DNA from: CAVVNP01 sp963800235
GTDB taxonomy: Bacteria > Actinomycetota > Acidimicrobiia > Acidimicrobiales > Iamiaceae
Direction: 5' to 3'
Assembly: GCA_963800235.1 (NCBI GenBank)
Contig: CAWDAD010000003.1
Coordinates: forward strand, 186,001 to 250,000
DNA length: 64,000 bases
The notes under the pieces are model-generated. The model was not told the origin of the DNA and ran no database searches. It saw nothing but the letters and a program-made list of their open reading frames with translations. The position numbers and the translations under genes are program-made. This document shows, one piece after another, positions 62,766-64,000 of this stretch (the stretch's first letter is position 1; every line of letters begins with the position of its first letter).

Positions 62766-63254
62766 TCAGCCCGCCTGCGCCCGCTGGGCGGCGGTGACGG
62801 CGACGTGGTGGCGGTGGCAGAGGGTCTCGAGACCGTCGAGGTGGTGGTGGCAGCCCGAGCCGTAGCCCGCCCCCCGGCGGGGTTCGACGTGGTTGACCTC
62901 GACCGAGCAGGCCAGGACCAGCTCGGCCCAGGCCGGCGACGCGAACAGGGTGGCGGCCTCGACCGCGCCCATCGGCACGACCGCCCGCAGGAACCAGCGG
63001 GCGACCTGCACGTCGTCGGGGCCGACCCCGCAGCGGACGCAGCGGTGGTCGTCGCGGGCCAGCGCGGCGGCCCGGGCCCGGTCCCACCAGTGGTTCTCGC
63101 GGTACCGGTCCTCGCACGGGTTGCCGCACCAAGGGTGGCCAGGAGCGCACGGACCGTCGCACCAGCGGCAGCGATCGGCCCGGCCCGACCACTGCGAGCG
63201 GTCGCAGCGACCCGCCTGGTGCAGGTAGCGAACGTCTGTGCGGTCCCGGGCCAT
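62766..63254 (-). CDS. HNH endonuclease-like protein with cysteine-rich N-terminus
   Basis: A 162-residue protein. The N-terminal part is Cys-rich (CRWCDGPCAPGHPWCGNPCE) and CVRCG follows later, as zinc-binding knuckles. The C-terminal NHVEPRRG and LCHRHHVAVT resemble the HNH fold. Function is unknown. ATG 63254 is preferred over GTG 63260. Confidence 0.8.
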   Translation of the reverse strand: MARDRTDVRYLHQAGRCDRSQWSGRADRCRWCDGPCAPGHPWCGNPCEDRYRENHWWDRARAAALARDDHRCVRCGVGPDDVQVARWFLRAVVPMGAVEAATLFASPAWAELVLACSVEVNHVEPRRGAGYGSGCHHHLDGLETLCHRHHVAVTAAQRAQAG

Positions 63255-63363
63255 CGACACGAGTGTGCCGAGGGGGTGTGACAGGTTTCGGTGATGGTGG
63301 GGTGGAGGCGACCCGGGTGCGGGTCGGCGGGGCCGGGCCCGCCGGCGAGGGAGGACGGGCGGC

Positions 63364-63771
63364 TCAGACCTCGGGGGGCTTCACCCCCGGCCGCCGCACC
63401 AGGGCCAGGCTGCCGTTGGGGTCGTCGGGGTCGAGCAGGAGCTGGACGGGCAGGTCGTGGGGCAGGCCGTCGTCGTCGACCTCGATGACGATGGTCTCCT
63501 GGTCCTTCGGCTCGAAGACCTCCTGCAGCCCGAGCGCCATGCCCTGCATCACCGCACCGAGGGCGGTGCGGCGGCTCCAGCTCGTCAGCCGGGACGCGAA
63601 GGCCGGGGCCTCGGCCACGTGCGCGGCGTCCTCGGCGTGCAGCACGGACCGGCGCTCGCCCCAGCGCTCGACCCGGTGGACGGTCTCCTCGTCGTACCAG
63701 CCGTCGAGGTCGTCGAGCGGGTCGGGGTCCGGCTCTCCGCCCCCGGCGCCGTGCTCGGACCGATCACTCAC
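63364..63771 (-). CDS. Conserved-looking hypothetical protein
   Basis: A 135-residue acidic protein with a Gly/Asp-rich N-terminus, then DGWYDEETVHRVERWGERRSVL and a beta-rich C-terminus ending near VKPPEV. No family recognised. ATG 63771. Confidence 0.7.
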   Translation of the reverse strand: MSDRSEHGAGGGEPDPDPLDDLDGWYDEETVHRVERWGERRSVLHAEDAAHVAEAPAFASRLTSWSRRTALGAVMQGMALGLQEVFEPKDQETIVIEVDDDGLPHDLPVQLLLDPDDPNGSLALVRRPGVKPPEV

Positions 63772-63863
63772 CCCCTCACCCTACGACCGCGCCCACCGCC
63801 CCCGCCCACCCACCCCGCCCACCGCCACCGGACCGACGGCCGGGTCGACCACCCGCGGCCGCC

Positions 63864-64000
63864 TCAGGTGCGCCGGTACCGGACCTCGGTCACGGTGAGG
63901 TCCGGGAAGGGGCGGACCGCCACCGCCCCGTCAGCCTCCCAGCCCTGCGACTCGTAGAACGCCCGGGCCCGCCGGTTGCGGTCGACCACCCACAGCCGGA
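63864..64000 (-). CDS. GNAT acetyltransferase, C-terminal part (5' end outside window)
   Basis: The last 45 residues of an N-acetyltransferase: LWVVDRNRRARAFYESQGW is the typical acetyl-CoA-side helix and strand, followed by a short C-terminal beta strand (TVTEVRYRR). The start is beyond the window. Confidence 0.75.
   Translation of the reverse strand, partial: RLWVVDRNRRARAFYESQGWEADGAVAVRPFPDLTVTEVRYRRT

Overview
The window is chromosomal DNA of a very GC-rich actinobacterium. Codon use, the many F420-type luciferase-like and deazaflavin enzymes, the many GTG starts and the housekeeping gene order all point that way. Acidimicrobiia (Iamia/Ilumatobacter-like) is my best guess, but that is an inference. 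No transposase, integrase, rRNA operon or CRISPR array was seen. Many genes have a TANNNT box only 6-10 nt before the start codon, so leaderless mRNAs are probably common.

Left part (1-13.8 kb): partial dienelactone hydrolase, a membrane-anchored polysaccharide deacetylase, an eIF2B-like protein coupled to a small membrane protein, a thioredoxin-fold protein, a bicupin coupled to an exported protein, class I fumarase with a small membrane protein, an ABC-F ATPase, a serine hydrolase, a DUF998-like membrane protein, an acyl-CoA synthetase and an LLM oxidoreductase.

Accessory patch (13.8-16.95 kb): a MerB-like protein behind a palindromic operator, an 8-bp minisatellite, a DUF559 (Vsr-like nuclease) gene, an SDR, and five copies of an exactly 49-bp imperfect palindrome (family A). 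Two of the copies bracket the DUF559 gene. A second, frameshifted DUF559 gene at 52.2-53.2 kb is bracketed by two copies of a different 46-bp palindrome (family B) and splits the normally adjacent prs and rplY genes. This pairing of DUF559 genes with their own flanking palindromes is the most promising undescribed system here.

Middle (16.9-40 kb): an LLM oxidoreductase, a probable di-iron protein, an MFS transporter, a DUF1501/DUF1800 pair (DUF1501 frameshifted), a sigma-region-2-like domain fused to a membrane segment and a LolA-like outer domain (also interrupted by a 1-nt shift inside an 18-bp repeat), a GMC oxidoreductase with a four-Cys motif, lipid and oxidoreductase genes, an arylsulfotransferase-like lipoprotein, tRNA-Leu, a decayed region, a Cas4/AddB-like nuclease, and an acyltransferase/epimerase pair.

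Right part (40-64 kb): a conserved housekeeping block on the minus strand. From upstream to downstream one arm runs mfd, SurA-like lipoprotein, mazG, eno, ftsB-like, DUF501, ppx. A second arm runs glmU, prs, [DUF559 insert], rplY, pth. A third runs metG, tatD, 3D-domain protein, rsmA, and ispE follows after a plus-strand methyltransferase that lies between it and rsmA. This matches the Rv1007-Rv1026 neighbourhood of Mycobacterium tuberculosis, with a 3D-domain protein in the RpfB slot and a shortened GlmU. tRNA-Gln and a 32-residue bS22-type ribosomal protein lie between glmU and ispE.
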